Below, piece after piece: positions 10,763-20,035 of a stretch of 64,000 bases of DNA (positions within the stretch are counted from its first letter, which is position 1; every line of letters begins with the position of its first letter). The stretch is from Chloranthus sessilifolius (taxonomy: Eukaryota > Streptophyta > Magnoliopsida > Chloranthales > Chloranthaceae), in NCBI GenBank assembly GCA_021018995.1, contig CM037590.1, positions 44,022,287 to 44,086,286 on the forward strand, read 5' to 3'. Both the position numbers and the translations under genes were made by a program. Below the pieces are notes generated by a model that saw nothing but the letters and a program-made list of their open reading frames with translations, ran no database searches and was not told the origin of the DNA.

Positions 10763-10773
10763 TTATAAAAAGG
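10763..10773 (+). promoter_or_regulatory. putative TATA box in the LTR remnant
   Basis: TTATAAAAAGG followed about 35 bases later by a transcribed-looking leader with CT-rich and TTAGGGTTTT motifs. This is consistent with a U3/R boundary of an old plus-strand LTR. Confidence 0.4.
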
Positions 10774-11023
10774 AAGCTACGACTTTTGTAAAAGGGATCT
10801 TAATCAACTCTTTTTTTTATTATTGTGGGGAGACTATCTTCTCTTCTTTGAGGGTTCTTCTTTCTCTCAGTAGATTGTATTAGGGTTTTAATTCGCTTTC
10901 ATAGTTTTTGAGAGCATAGATTGTACCTAGGAACAAAAGCATTGTAAGGAGAATTTTATGATAAATAAAAGAGCATTATTAAAATGATATCTTCGAATCT
11001 ACAACGGGCTTATACACCGAGGA

Positions 11024-13525
11024 TGTGACAGCCCGAATTTCGACACCCCGAAACTCGTGCCATCAGCACGATCATCTTGACCGTGCCCCTCAGCTAAGCA
11101 CGGAATATTAGCATATCAGCATAAAATGAAATAATAAATAAAACTGCAAAATTTAAATCTATATTAAAGCAATTCTCCAAAAGACAGTTCTACCCTCATG
11201 CCTCTGCATGAATGGAGAACCGATCCGAACCATCGATGATAGCAATCATCACGGATGGATCGCCCCAAAAGAATAATCCCAAACTCAATATATACATGGT
11301 TTAACCAAAATAAGGCTTGACATACCAAGCCGTACAAATCTCTCTCAAAAGCCTTCAAAGCGGCACAACGGAGTCCTCTAGAAGAAGTCCTCAGGAGGTG
11401 GCTCCAACTCGTCTCCGGCCGCAAGGTCCGACTCACCGGGGTCAGCGTCTCCTGAAGCCTCGGCCGCTGCTAGTAGTGGACCTGCGACGTATAGTCTATA
11501 GGGTGAGCTACATCCTAGTTCAATAGGGAACAAAACACAGTTGAACATATAAATTATTACTCACATATATTCCATGATATGACATGCATGATGTGTCTAT
11601 GCAATTCATCGAGCATAAAACAGTTAAAAAGTATTACATTTTACTGGTAGTTTACTCGTGTCTTTTATTTACTCATGAATGATGCTGAAAAGGCCTAAAG
11701 CAAAACTTAAACTTTCAACTTAAGTAATCCCCGAGCAATATAGCATCGAGCCCCGATGAGATACCCATCATCGTCATCTATATAGACACTTTTAACGTAT
11801 TCCCTGGGAATACAATGTAGTACCCAAGCCCCTTTCCCCTGGGGATCGGTGGCGGGGTTTCACTTGTCTCAAATCAACACCCCTGGGGTGTACTTACAAT
11901 GTGCGAATAAGCCTCTAAGCTTACTTTGTTTCGCCAGATCGGTCACGGATATCCTCCCGTGTCGGGCCAGTGGATATCATCACGTGGGGTACTCTATCAA
12001 ACCTCAAATAACAAAAATATCGGTGCCTTACATATAGTTATTCACCGTGTAAGTGTGCTATCTTATATCAGTTAGGCCCTATCAAGCATGATTCAATCTT
12101 GGATACATCCCTGGGATGTATCCATTCACTTGCATCACACTTGATGCTCTTATCTCTTTACTTCTTCATCCCCTGGGGATGGCTCATTATAATTACTCTT
12201 ATGGATATCACACACACACACTTTTCACAATTCTTAAACAATAAAACATTTGAATTTGAATTCTATATCACTACATACATGCTCTTATAAAATAAAGTAT
12301 ATGTTCAAGGTGTTCCCTACCTCAAGTCCTTGTTTGATCAATGCATCAAGGTCCCACGTGGCTCCTTGTGCACTAGCTCATACGTACCACCTATGGTACC
12401 ACATAACAGGTGAAACACATCACTAAGGATGCAATAAAGGAGGTCCAAGACCCTCCATGAAGCTTAAAGTCAAACTCAAAAGTCAATAAAATTTAGCACA
12501 GTCGATTAATCGAACTCCAAAATCGATTAATCAAAAATCAATATCGATTAATCGATTCTCAAATCAATTAATCGAGATTCTCATTCGATTAATCGAAACC
12601 CAATTCGATTAATCGAAATTCTCTACTCTATCTGTTGATTCTCAATTCGAGTAATCGAATTTCCAAAATCGATTAATCGATCCCAAATCGATTAATCGAA
12701 TTTCTAAATCGATTAATCGAATTCCCATTTCGATTACTCGATTTCTCCAATCTATTTTCTTTCCTCCACTTGAGTTCACTGTAGGCTCCCAGTCGATCAA
12801 TCGATTTCCAATTCGATTAATCGAAATCTAAAGTCGATTAATCAAAATTCAATTCGATTAATCGAGATCGGGGTCCTCCGACTTTTCAACTTCCTGGCCA
12901 ATTTCGATTAATCGAAACCCAATTTCGATTAATCGAAATTGCCAGATTCAGCCCCTTTCTGGCTGTTCTTCCCAATCTTTTTCCACTCTTTTTCCTCTAT
13001 TTTTCTAAACCATTATCCTATGATTTAAACCATTTTTAACTACAATTTAACCTCTACAACCTATGTATTTTATTCACAAAAATTTACCTTTAATCAATCT
13101 CAAATTGATTTCAAATCAAGTGGTTGGAAGGCTAGGGTTCCAGTTTTGGCTTGAGCAGTTCCTTCTTGAATCGGCCTCTTTAATACTTGAATCCCCCTTC
13201 CAATCACCCACAATGACTCCTTGCTTTATCACTCTCTTTACTCCTCTCTCTCTCTTCTTTACTTCTCTCTCAACAACCAAGCTATTGATTTTAGGGTTAT
13301 TAAACCCTTTTATCTCTCCCTTAGCTTGTGTGTTGAGCACATGCACCTCGATAGGTGTATGTGACTTTAGATTTTCAACACACACCACATAGCCACACAA
13401 CCCATCACATCTCGTCCATTCATCACACCCCATGCTAACTATTGGACTTCTATTTGGTCAAACCTATGACCGATCGGGCACGGATCCCGAGGTCACAGTT
13501 TGGCATGATTTTTTAGGCTATTACA
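11024..13525 (-). repeat. 3' LTR of the chromovirus
   Basis: 2502 bp, colinear with 21521-23913 but with several indels (for example, extra sequence near 11440-11500, 11600 and 12780-12850). It contains the palindrome array 12502-12935. The LTRs have clearly diverged, so the insertion is not very recent. Confidence 0.95.
12502..12935. repeat. TCGATTAATCGA array in the 3' LTR
   Basis: About 11 exact copies of the 12-bp palindrome plus about 6 one-base variants (TCAATTAATCGA, TCGATTAATCA, TCGATCAATCGA, TCGAGTAATCGA, TCGATTACTCGA), separated by AT-rich spacers of about 8-10 bp. Confidence 0.95.
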
Positions 13526-13540
13526 TCCTCCCCACCTTGG
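13526..13540 (-). other. polypurine tract
   Basis: On the minus strand AAGGTGGGGAGGA directly precedes the TGTAA start of the 3' LTR. This is the plus-strand primer expected for an LTR retrotransposon. The 320 bases between it and the extra ORF hold no other feature. Confidence 0.9.
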
Positions 13541-13863
13541 AAATTTTCGTCCTCGAAAATAACCCAAGGTTCATCGGTTTGGGTCTCTCTCCCGCAGGTG
13601 AGGTGGTCCAGTTAACTTAGAATCATTTAAGTGTTCATAACACAAGCATAGAAGTAAATTTAAGGAATTGAAACAATGTAATCAAAAATTTTTAATTTCT
13701 ATTAATATCTGAAAATTTTACAAGGGCCACATGAGTTGGCGTACAAAATAATCTACAGCTATACAAGAAAAACTCGATAAATACAAGACTCAGGCAGTCC
13801 CCTCACCAGCCGGTGGTGGGCGGAGTAGGTCGCCCATGTGCCGATGGTACTACGGGGCAGGGT

Positions 13864-15360
13864 TCAGGCTGGAGTCAGTGGCTGTGGTGGTGGCGTGTGA
13901 TGGGTGGTGGCCGTGGTCGCCTGCGTCTGGCCTGGGTGAGTGAGGTAGATGTGGAAGGAGCCGCGTCTGTAGTGGCTGTGGTAGGATGGAAGACGCAGTC
14001 CTCTGTGGAAGGTGCGTGGTTGTCCCTCCTCCTCGGGCGAGGTAGCAGTGAGTCGGTCGGGTAGATGTGGCAGAGGGTGTGGAAGAGACGGAAGTCCATC
14101 CTCCGGTTCATCCTTTCGTTGTGGGCCTCCATACGGCCAACACACCTCCTCTATGGTCGGCCTGATGAGGGCAAGGCGGTAGGATGAGGTGGGTGTAGCG
14201 GGCGCCGAGTGGGCTGGCGGTGTCGGTGAGGCTGCTGTGTGAGAGGTAGCCCTCTCCACTGATGGCTTTGCCGGGTGTGCCCCACCCACGGGTGGGTCCT
14301 GCTGTGGTTGTGGGGGTGGTGGCGGTGCGACTGCTGCTGCTGCTGGAGCTGGAGCGGGACCCGGAGCCAGTAGGGTCCGCTTTAGCAAGTTGTAGCTACG
14401 GGCCCATGAAGACATGGAGAATGTCTTCACGCAGTCCGTAGCCCTCTCTTCATGAGGAGAGACGGCGTAGGATGGATCGTTGGAGTAGCACTCCAACATG
14501 CTCGATATGAGGCGAGCGTAGGGCATCTTCTCCTTGGGCTGGAGGTTGCCCTTCATTAGCTTGCCCTTAATATACCTCATCCCCTCAAGGATGAGCATGG
14601 TGGCATCAAACCACCGGCCACAGAAGGCCGAGTAAAGTGCCTGTTGCACTTTTTCCACGCGCTCGATGTCGTGGCGCATAGGGTATAGATTACACTTGAC
14701 CACCGAGTCAAGCATCCACATATAATGGGGAAGGTCAACCCTCTTTATGGAGGAGCCCGACCCCTTTTTACCATTGGTCATGCGGGTCATGACCTCCTCA
14801 AAGCGAGGTTCCTCCTCGAAGGGTGGGAATAGGGTGGTGTCGGGTGTGAAATCGAGGTAACACTCTAGTACCTCATGTATGTGACGACGTGTGATCATGT
14901 AGTCTCGACCCTCTATGGTGGTCTTGATCACATCGTCGGTCGGGCCGTCCACAAGCCCTTGGTAGAATAATCTCACCAATCTAGGGTAGTAAGAACCCCT
15001 GATTGGTTTGAGAAGGTTGCCGAGACCGGCGTTATTAAGGTAGTTTCGAGCCCATTGGGTCTCGCCCGGTACATCGGGATTGGTGAATAGGGTTGGGTCA
15101 ATGATGTATTCGACCTCGAAGGTCTTGGCCGCCCACCATTCATTTGGTTGCACCACATTAGTGGGTGGTGGGGGCATTGGTGTGGACTCGCGGGAAGACT
15201 CGCGCGTAGACGCGCTCGTCGAATCGAAGGTGGTCTCCGATGTCGACGGTGACGGAGTCCTCACCGGCGATGGGGTAGGTGGTGGTGGTGCGGCGTTCTT
15301 ATACCTAACCGGGAGTTTAGAAGTCGCCTTCTTTGAAGACAACCTAGTCTTGGGTGGCAT
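13864..15360 (-). CDS. extra sense ORF of the chromovirus, plant-transposon-protein-like
   Basis: An uninterrupted 498-codon frame between integrase and the 3' LTR, in the same sense as gag-pol. The N-terminal 80 residues are basic then Pro/Ser/Thr-rich. A globular part at about 75-330 includes PRLVRLFYQGLVDG, a short strand IEGRDYMITRRHIHEVL, then LPHYMWMLDSVVKCNLYP and YIKGKLMKG. This pattern recalls the family annotated as putative plant transposon protein (PF20167-like), whose function is unknown. Residues from about 335 on are low-complexity, rich in Pro, Ala, His and Thr. No signal peptide, membrane segment or zinc knuckle is visible, so I do not call it an envelope. Unlike gag-pol, the frame has no stop. 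A TATA box and palindrome array lie upstream, suggesting separate transcription. Confidence 0.75.
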   Translation of the reverse strand: MPPKTRLSSKKATSKLPVRYKNAAPPPPTPSPVRTPSPSTSETTFDSTSASTRESSRESTPMPPPPTNVVQPNEWWAAKTFEVEYIIDPTLFTNPDVPGETQWARNYLNNAGLGNLLKPIRGSYYPRLVRLFYQGLVDGPTDDVIKTTIEGRDYMITRRHIHEVLECYLDFTPDTTLFPPFEEEPRFEEVMTRMTNGKKGSGSSIKRVDLPHYMWMLDSVVKCNLYPMRHDIERVEKVQQALYSAFCGRWFDATMLILEGMRYIKGKLMKGNLQPKEKMPYARLISSMLECYSNDPSYAVSPHEERATDCVKTFSMSSWARSYNLLKRTLLAPGPAPAPAAAAVAPPPPPQPQQDPPVGGAHPAKPSVERATSHTAASPTPPAHSAPATPTSSYRLALIRPTIEEVCWPYGGPQRKDEPEDGLPSLPHPLPHLPDRLTATSPEEEGQPRTFHRGLRLPSYHSHYRRGSFHIYLTHPGQTQATTATTHHTPPPQPLTPA

Positions 15361-15447
15361 GGTGGGGAAATAGTAAGAATCTAGGGTTCTTATAGCTCAA
15401 ATTGAAGGAAAATTGGAAATCTAGGGTTTACCTTAGGTTTCGAAGGC

Positions 15448-15480
15448 GAATGCGAATGCGGATGCGGATGCGAATCGACG
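15448..15480. repeat. GCATTC/GCATCC hexamer repeat in the extra ORF leader
   Basis: Five tandem hexamers (GCGAAT or GCGGAT on the plus strand) in the presumed 5' UTR of the extra ORF. The leader also carries CCCTAGG, GGGTTT-type and CTTCTTCTCC motifs typical of plant host 5' UTRs, and a possible splice donor CTAAG/GTAAAC on the minus strand near 15433. Confidence 0.75.
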
Positions 15481-15586
15481 GAAAATCCAAACCCTAGACC
15501 ACTCGGTTGGTTGGAGAAGAAGGAGAAACCGAAACGCCCAAAATCCCTAGGTGAAATGATTTCGAATGGGGAATGAAATCCCCAAA

Positions 15587-15600
15587 TTTATTTATATAGG
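15587..15600 (-). promoter_or_regulatory. TATA box of the extra ORF
   Basis: The minus strand reads CCTATATAAATAAA about 230 bases upstream of the ATG at 15360 and immediately downstream (in transcription direction) of the palindrome array. It closely matches the plant TATA consensus CTATAAATA. Confidence 0.65.
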
Positions 15601-15607
15601 CCCCGGC

Positions 15608-16236
15608 TCGATTAATCAAAATCCAGAATCGATTAATCGAGATTTCAAACTAGATTAAGCCGTGTAAGATCGATTAATCGATTTCCCAAATCGATTAATC
15701 GAAAGTCAAATTCGATTAATCGAAACCATTTCGATTAATCGAAATCGTATCTGTTTAAATTCTTAAGTTTTTGAGCTCACTGGCGCGAGCCAGTCGATTA
15801 ATCGAAATTTCAAAATCGATTAATCGAAATTCACTTCGATTAATCGAAATCGTGCAGTAAGTTCCAAAATTTTCAGGATTCTTTAAGTTATTCGATTAAT
15901 CAAATTCCACTTCGATTAATCGAATTCCCCTTCGATTAATCGAATTTCACTTCGATTAATCGAAATCGTTCTTCTGACTTCATATTTCTTCCAAGTCCCT
16001 TTAGTAATTCGATCAATCGAACTTCCAGTTCGATTAATCGAAACCCCAAATCGATTAATCGAATTTCCAAAATCGATTAATCGATCCCAAATCGATTAAT
16101 CGAAATTATAACTCGATCAATCGAAATTGCATTCTATGTCTGTTCTAACTCTTTTTCAAATTTCCAGTCACTGGCAGGTGCCAGTCGACCAATCGAACAA
16201 AATCGATTAATCGATTTGAAATTCGATTAATCGGTT
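15608..16236. repeat. TCGATTAATCGA array upstream of the extra ORF
   Basis: About 16 exact copies and about 6 variants. Start positions within blocks are evenly spaced: 15670, 15691, 15712, 15731; 15794, 15816, 15836; 15892 (variant), 15912, 15932, 15952; 16030, 16051, 16073, 16092. Steps are 19-22 bp, about two helical turns. Spacer sequence is variable and A/T/C-rich, so it is the palindrome that is conserved. This argues for a protein-binding array rather than a simple satellite. Confidence 0.95.
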
Positions 16237-16447
16237 TTGCCCAATTTATGCTAATTTTCAATTTCCTTGGTTCTTTGATTTCTTTTGGTAGTTTATGACA
16301 TCAAGTGGTTCATATTTCCATAAAAACACATACACTTGGTCATATGCATAAAAATCTGTTCGTTAAATCATACTTTGATCAAAACTTCCATTGAATTACA
16401 AGTATCGTGGAGATTCCACAAACATGTTTGTGATTTACATTTAATTC

Positions 16448-19400
16448 TCACGTCGTTGGAAACAAGGCTGGATATTGTTCTTTCACATCGGCCTCTCGTT
16501 CCCAAGTAGCCTCTTCTTTTGGATGATTGTTCCACCAAACAAGCACTAAGGGAATCACTTTAGTGCGCAGTACTTGTTCCTTTCGATCCAAGATTTCCAC
16601 AGGTTCCTCTATCGTGCTCACGTCCTCACACATCTCCATAGGTTGCTTTCCTAATACATGAGACGGATCATTAACGTACTTCCTGAGCATCGATATGTGG
16701 AAAACGTTATGCACCCTATCAAACAGTGGTGGTAAACCAATGCGATACGCAACTTCACCTACACGTCCCAAAATTTCAAATGGTCCAACATAACGTGGGC
16801 TTAACTTCCCTCTCTTGCCAAATCTCATTACACCTTTCATAGGTGTCACCTTCACAAACACGTGCTCACCCACTTTATAGTCGACACTAGTCCGCTTCAT
16901 ATCGGCGTAACTTTTCTGTCTACTCTGTGCTGACTTCAGCCTTTCCCTGATTATTCGAACGACGGTGGCGTTATCTTCAAGTAGTTTTGGCCCTAACACA
17001 AATTTCTCACCTGTTTCCTCCCAATTGAGGGGTGATTTGCATCGTCGTCCATACAGAGCTTCATACGGTGCCATGCCAATGCTCGTTTGGAAACTGTTGT
17101 TGTATGCGAATTCGAGCAACGGTAGATACTCGTCCCAGTATCCTTGCATATCTAGCATGCACGCTCTGAGCATGTCTTCTATCACTTGGTTCACTTTCCT
17201 CGTTCGCCCATCAGTTTGAGGATGAAAAGCTGAACTAAAGTCTAGTCGTGTTCCCATTCCTTCTTGAAATTTCTTTCAAAACTTGGATGTATATAGTGGA
17301 TCACGATCTGAAACTATGCTGCTTGGAATCCCATGTAATCTTACAATCTCCTTCATGTATAAGTCTGCCAGTCTTCCTGCTGTATATGTAGTATTGTATG
17401 GCAAAAAGTGCGCTGATTTGGTCAATCGGTCTACGACGACCCAAATGGCATTGTGTCTCTTGGCAGTACGGGGCAATCCAACAATGAAATCCATCGAGAT
17501 TGATTCCCATTTCCATTCTGGGATTGGTAAAGGTTGCAATAGTCCAGCAGGATGTCTATGATCAACCTTCACTTGCTGACAAGTCAAACACCGTGACACG
17601 TACTCGGCCACGTCTTGCTTCAGTCCTCTCCACCAGTAGTTCTTTTTCAAATCTTGGTACATTTTGGTGCTACCAGGGTGGATAGCATAATTTGACTTAT
17701 GGGCCTCATCAAGAATCGTTCGTCTTAGATCGGCATTGTCCGGAATGCATAGACGGCCCTTAAACAATAAAGAACCATCTTCTTTAACCGAGAAGTCCGA
17801 CCTGATGCCTTCACTCACGTCTTGATGAATCTTTGTTAATGCCGGATCTTTCATCTGTAGATCGTGGATATGCTCAAATATCACTGGCTTTACTGATATG
17901 TTAGCCAAAAAGGATCCGGTGGCTTTTGACTCAATGTTCGCATCGTAGAATGCCAGGTCTTCCAATAATTTCCATCGGTGCATACCCAAAATCAAACAAG
18001 CTAACTGAGCTGAACCTTTCTGACTCAATGCGTCGGCTACTACATTCGCCTTGCCAGGGTGGTATTGTATGGAGCAATCATAATCCTTGAGGAATTCCAT
18101 CCACCTGCGCTGTCTCATGTTGAGCTCTTTCTGTGTAAAGAGATATCGGAGGCTCTTATGATCGGTGAAAATTTCAAAAGTCTCACCATACAAGTAATGT
18201 CTCCAAATCTTCAGCGCAAAAATGACTGCTGCTAGTTCCAAGTCATGAGTCGGGTAATTTTTCTCGTGTTCTTTCAGCTGTCTTGATCCGTAAGCTATCA
18301 CCTTCTTGTGTTGGTTGAGTACACAACCAAGGCCATTGTATGACGCGTCGCTGTACACGGCGTATCCTCCACTGCCTGAAGGAATCGCTAACACTGGAGC
18401 CGAAGTGAGTCTCGTTTTGAGTTCTTGAAAACTCTTCTCGCATGCCTCACTCCACTCAAACCTTGAATCTTTTCGTGTCAGCTTTGTGAGAGGTCCCGAT
18501 ATCTTTGAAAACCCCTCGACGAAACGTCGATAATAGCCTGCTAAGCCCAGAAAACTTCGGACATCGGTCACTGTCTTTGGTTGCTCCCATTTAACCACTG
18601 CTTCTATCTTTGCTGGATCTACAGTGACACCATGCTTTGAGACGACATGTCCCAAAAAGCTAACCTCTTCCAACCAAAACTCACATTTGCTGAGTTTGGC
18701 GTACAATTGGTGTTCACGTAGCGTCTGTAGAGAAATCCTCAAATGTTCTTCGTGTTCCGTCTTGGATTTGGAGTATATCAATATATCATCAACGAATACT
18801 ATGACGCAGGAGTCCAAGTGTGGTTTAAACACTCGATTCATCAGATCCATAAACGATGCCGGAGCATTCGTCAATCCAAACGGCATCACAAGGAATTCAT
18901 AGTGTCCATACTGTGTCCGGAAAGCTGTCTTCTGGATGTCCTCTGCCTTGACTCGCAACTGATGATATCCAGATCTCAGGTCGATCTTGGAAATATTCCT
19001 AGCTCCTTGCAGTTGGTCGAATAGATCGTCAATTCTAGTCAAAGGGTAGCGGTTCTTCACAGTGAGTTTGTTCAATTGTCGATAGTCAATGCATAGTCGC
19101 ATTGACCCATCCTTCTTCTTGGCAAACAAGACCGGTGCTCCCCATGGAGACACGCTCGATCTAACAAACCCCTTGTCCATAAGCTCTTGCAGTTGTTCCT
19201 TCAACTCCTTTAACTCAGCAGGAGCCATTCTATAGGGCGCTTTCGAAATAGGCTCCGTTCCTGGTGCTAAGTCAATGGCGAATTCTACTTCTCTTTCTGG
19301 AGGCAATCCAGGCAATTCTTCTGGAAACACGTTGGCAAAGTCTCGCACAACTGCTATCTCCGAAATGACATTCTTTTCTTCCTTGTCCTCCTTTAAGAAA

Positions 19401-19863
19401 GCCAAGTATCCACTGCAACCCTTTCTGATAATTTTCTCGGCCCTGACTGCTGAGATCAGTGGCACAGATGACGACCTCACTCCTTGAAATCGAAATGATC
19501 TTCTTGTGTTGGGTCTAAAAATGACTACCTTATTCTTGCAATCGACAATTGCACAATGCTGCGCCAACCAGTCCATGCCAAGGATCACATCGAACCCTTG
19601 CATGTCTAACAGTATCAACTTTGCTTCCAATTCATGCACCTCTAAGTCTCGAACTGCTACTATGATGGATTTGCAAGCTAACTCTGTGTCTACTAACTCT
19701 CCAGTCGGAATAGACACAGATAGGACGAAATCCAACGCCTCTGTAACAATCTTCATCTTCTTGGCGAAACGTGGAGTGACGAATGAGTGGGTAGACCCTA
19801 GGTCTATCAACACTCGAGCGTCATATCCAACGAAGCATCCTTTTTCATATATAGTTAAAGTAC
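16448..19863 (-). pseudogene. pol: chromovirus pol: PR-RT-RNaseH-INT-chromodomain, one stop
   Basis: Reading starts after the intron-like segment at GTLTIYEK. The protease motif is [12 protein letters not shown], with Leu where Ser or Thr usually follows the catalytic Asp. RT has [11 protein letters not shown] at its core, RNase H begins near YAVYSDAS, and integrase has an HHCC zone ending CLTCQQVK plus DRLTKSAHF. One in-frame TGA (17276-17278) interrupts integrase where the family has Trp. The same frame continues as DFSSAFHPQTDG and ends with a chromodomain-like tail containing VWWNNHPKEEATWE. Apart from that stop the frame is open. Retroelement polyprotein of the Ty3/gypsy type; the product would replicate and insert the element. 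Confidence 0.95.
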
Positions 19864-20035
19864 CTATAGTATACATACATACATACATACAATAATTTAC
19901 ACATCAATTTACACCCTTAATTCACATATAGATTTAGCATTGAGAAAAAGAATCTATACAATTCCTAATGCATGCACCTTCTCTATCTAAAATTTTAATG
20001 AAATGAAAATTTTCTTTAATTTGAAAGAGTCTCAC
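19864..20035 (-). other. intron-like segment between Gag and protease
   Basis: 172 bp on the minus strand that starts GTGAGA right after ...CAAG and ends ...ACTATAG before GTACTTT. It is much richer in A/T than the flanks and has TGTA repeats near its 3' end. Skipping it joins HDVIQ to GTLTIY in frame (phase 1, splitting a Gly codon), which matches the usual Gag-PR junction of this family. Reading into it gives four more residues and a stop. No target duplication suggests a transposon insertion. Splicing itself is inferred. Confidence 0.65.

Larger units (their letters stand above)
9424..11018 (+). mobile_element. LTR retroelement remnant left of the chromovirus
   Basis: Sequence around 9500-9700 (GAGTCGCCACC, GAAGGTGTTAGGCACCCG) is of a kind common in plant LTR elements. 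The segment about 10400-11018 has LTR-promoter character: a palindrome cluster, a TATA box near 10764 and a pyrimidine-rich leader. It is interrupted at the gagga target site by the 11024-23913 element and continues at 23919. No coding domain remains. The family is uncertain. Confidence 0.45.

Noticed and set aside
13864..15360. 498-aa ORF as a host gene or an envelope gene
   Set aside because: It lies between integrase and the polypurine tract of one retroelement, inside its target duplications, so it belongs to the element. No signal peptide, transmembrane segment or fusion-type region supports an envelope.
15608..16236. Regular repeat-spacer array resembling a CRISPR
   Set aside because: Repeats are 12 bp and spacers only 7-10 bp, the setting is a plant retrotransposon, and no cas gene is present. 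It is a palindrome array, not a CRISPR.
17283..19895. Plus-strand ORFs opposite pol
   Set aside because: Shadow frames of the minus-strand pol. They have no domains of their own.
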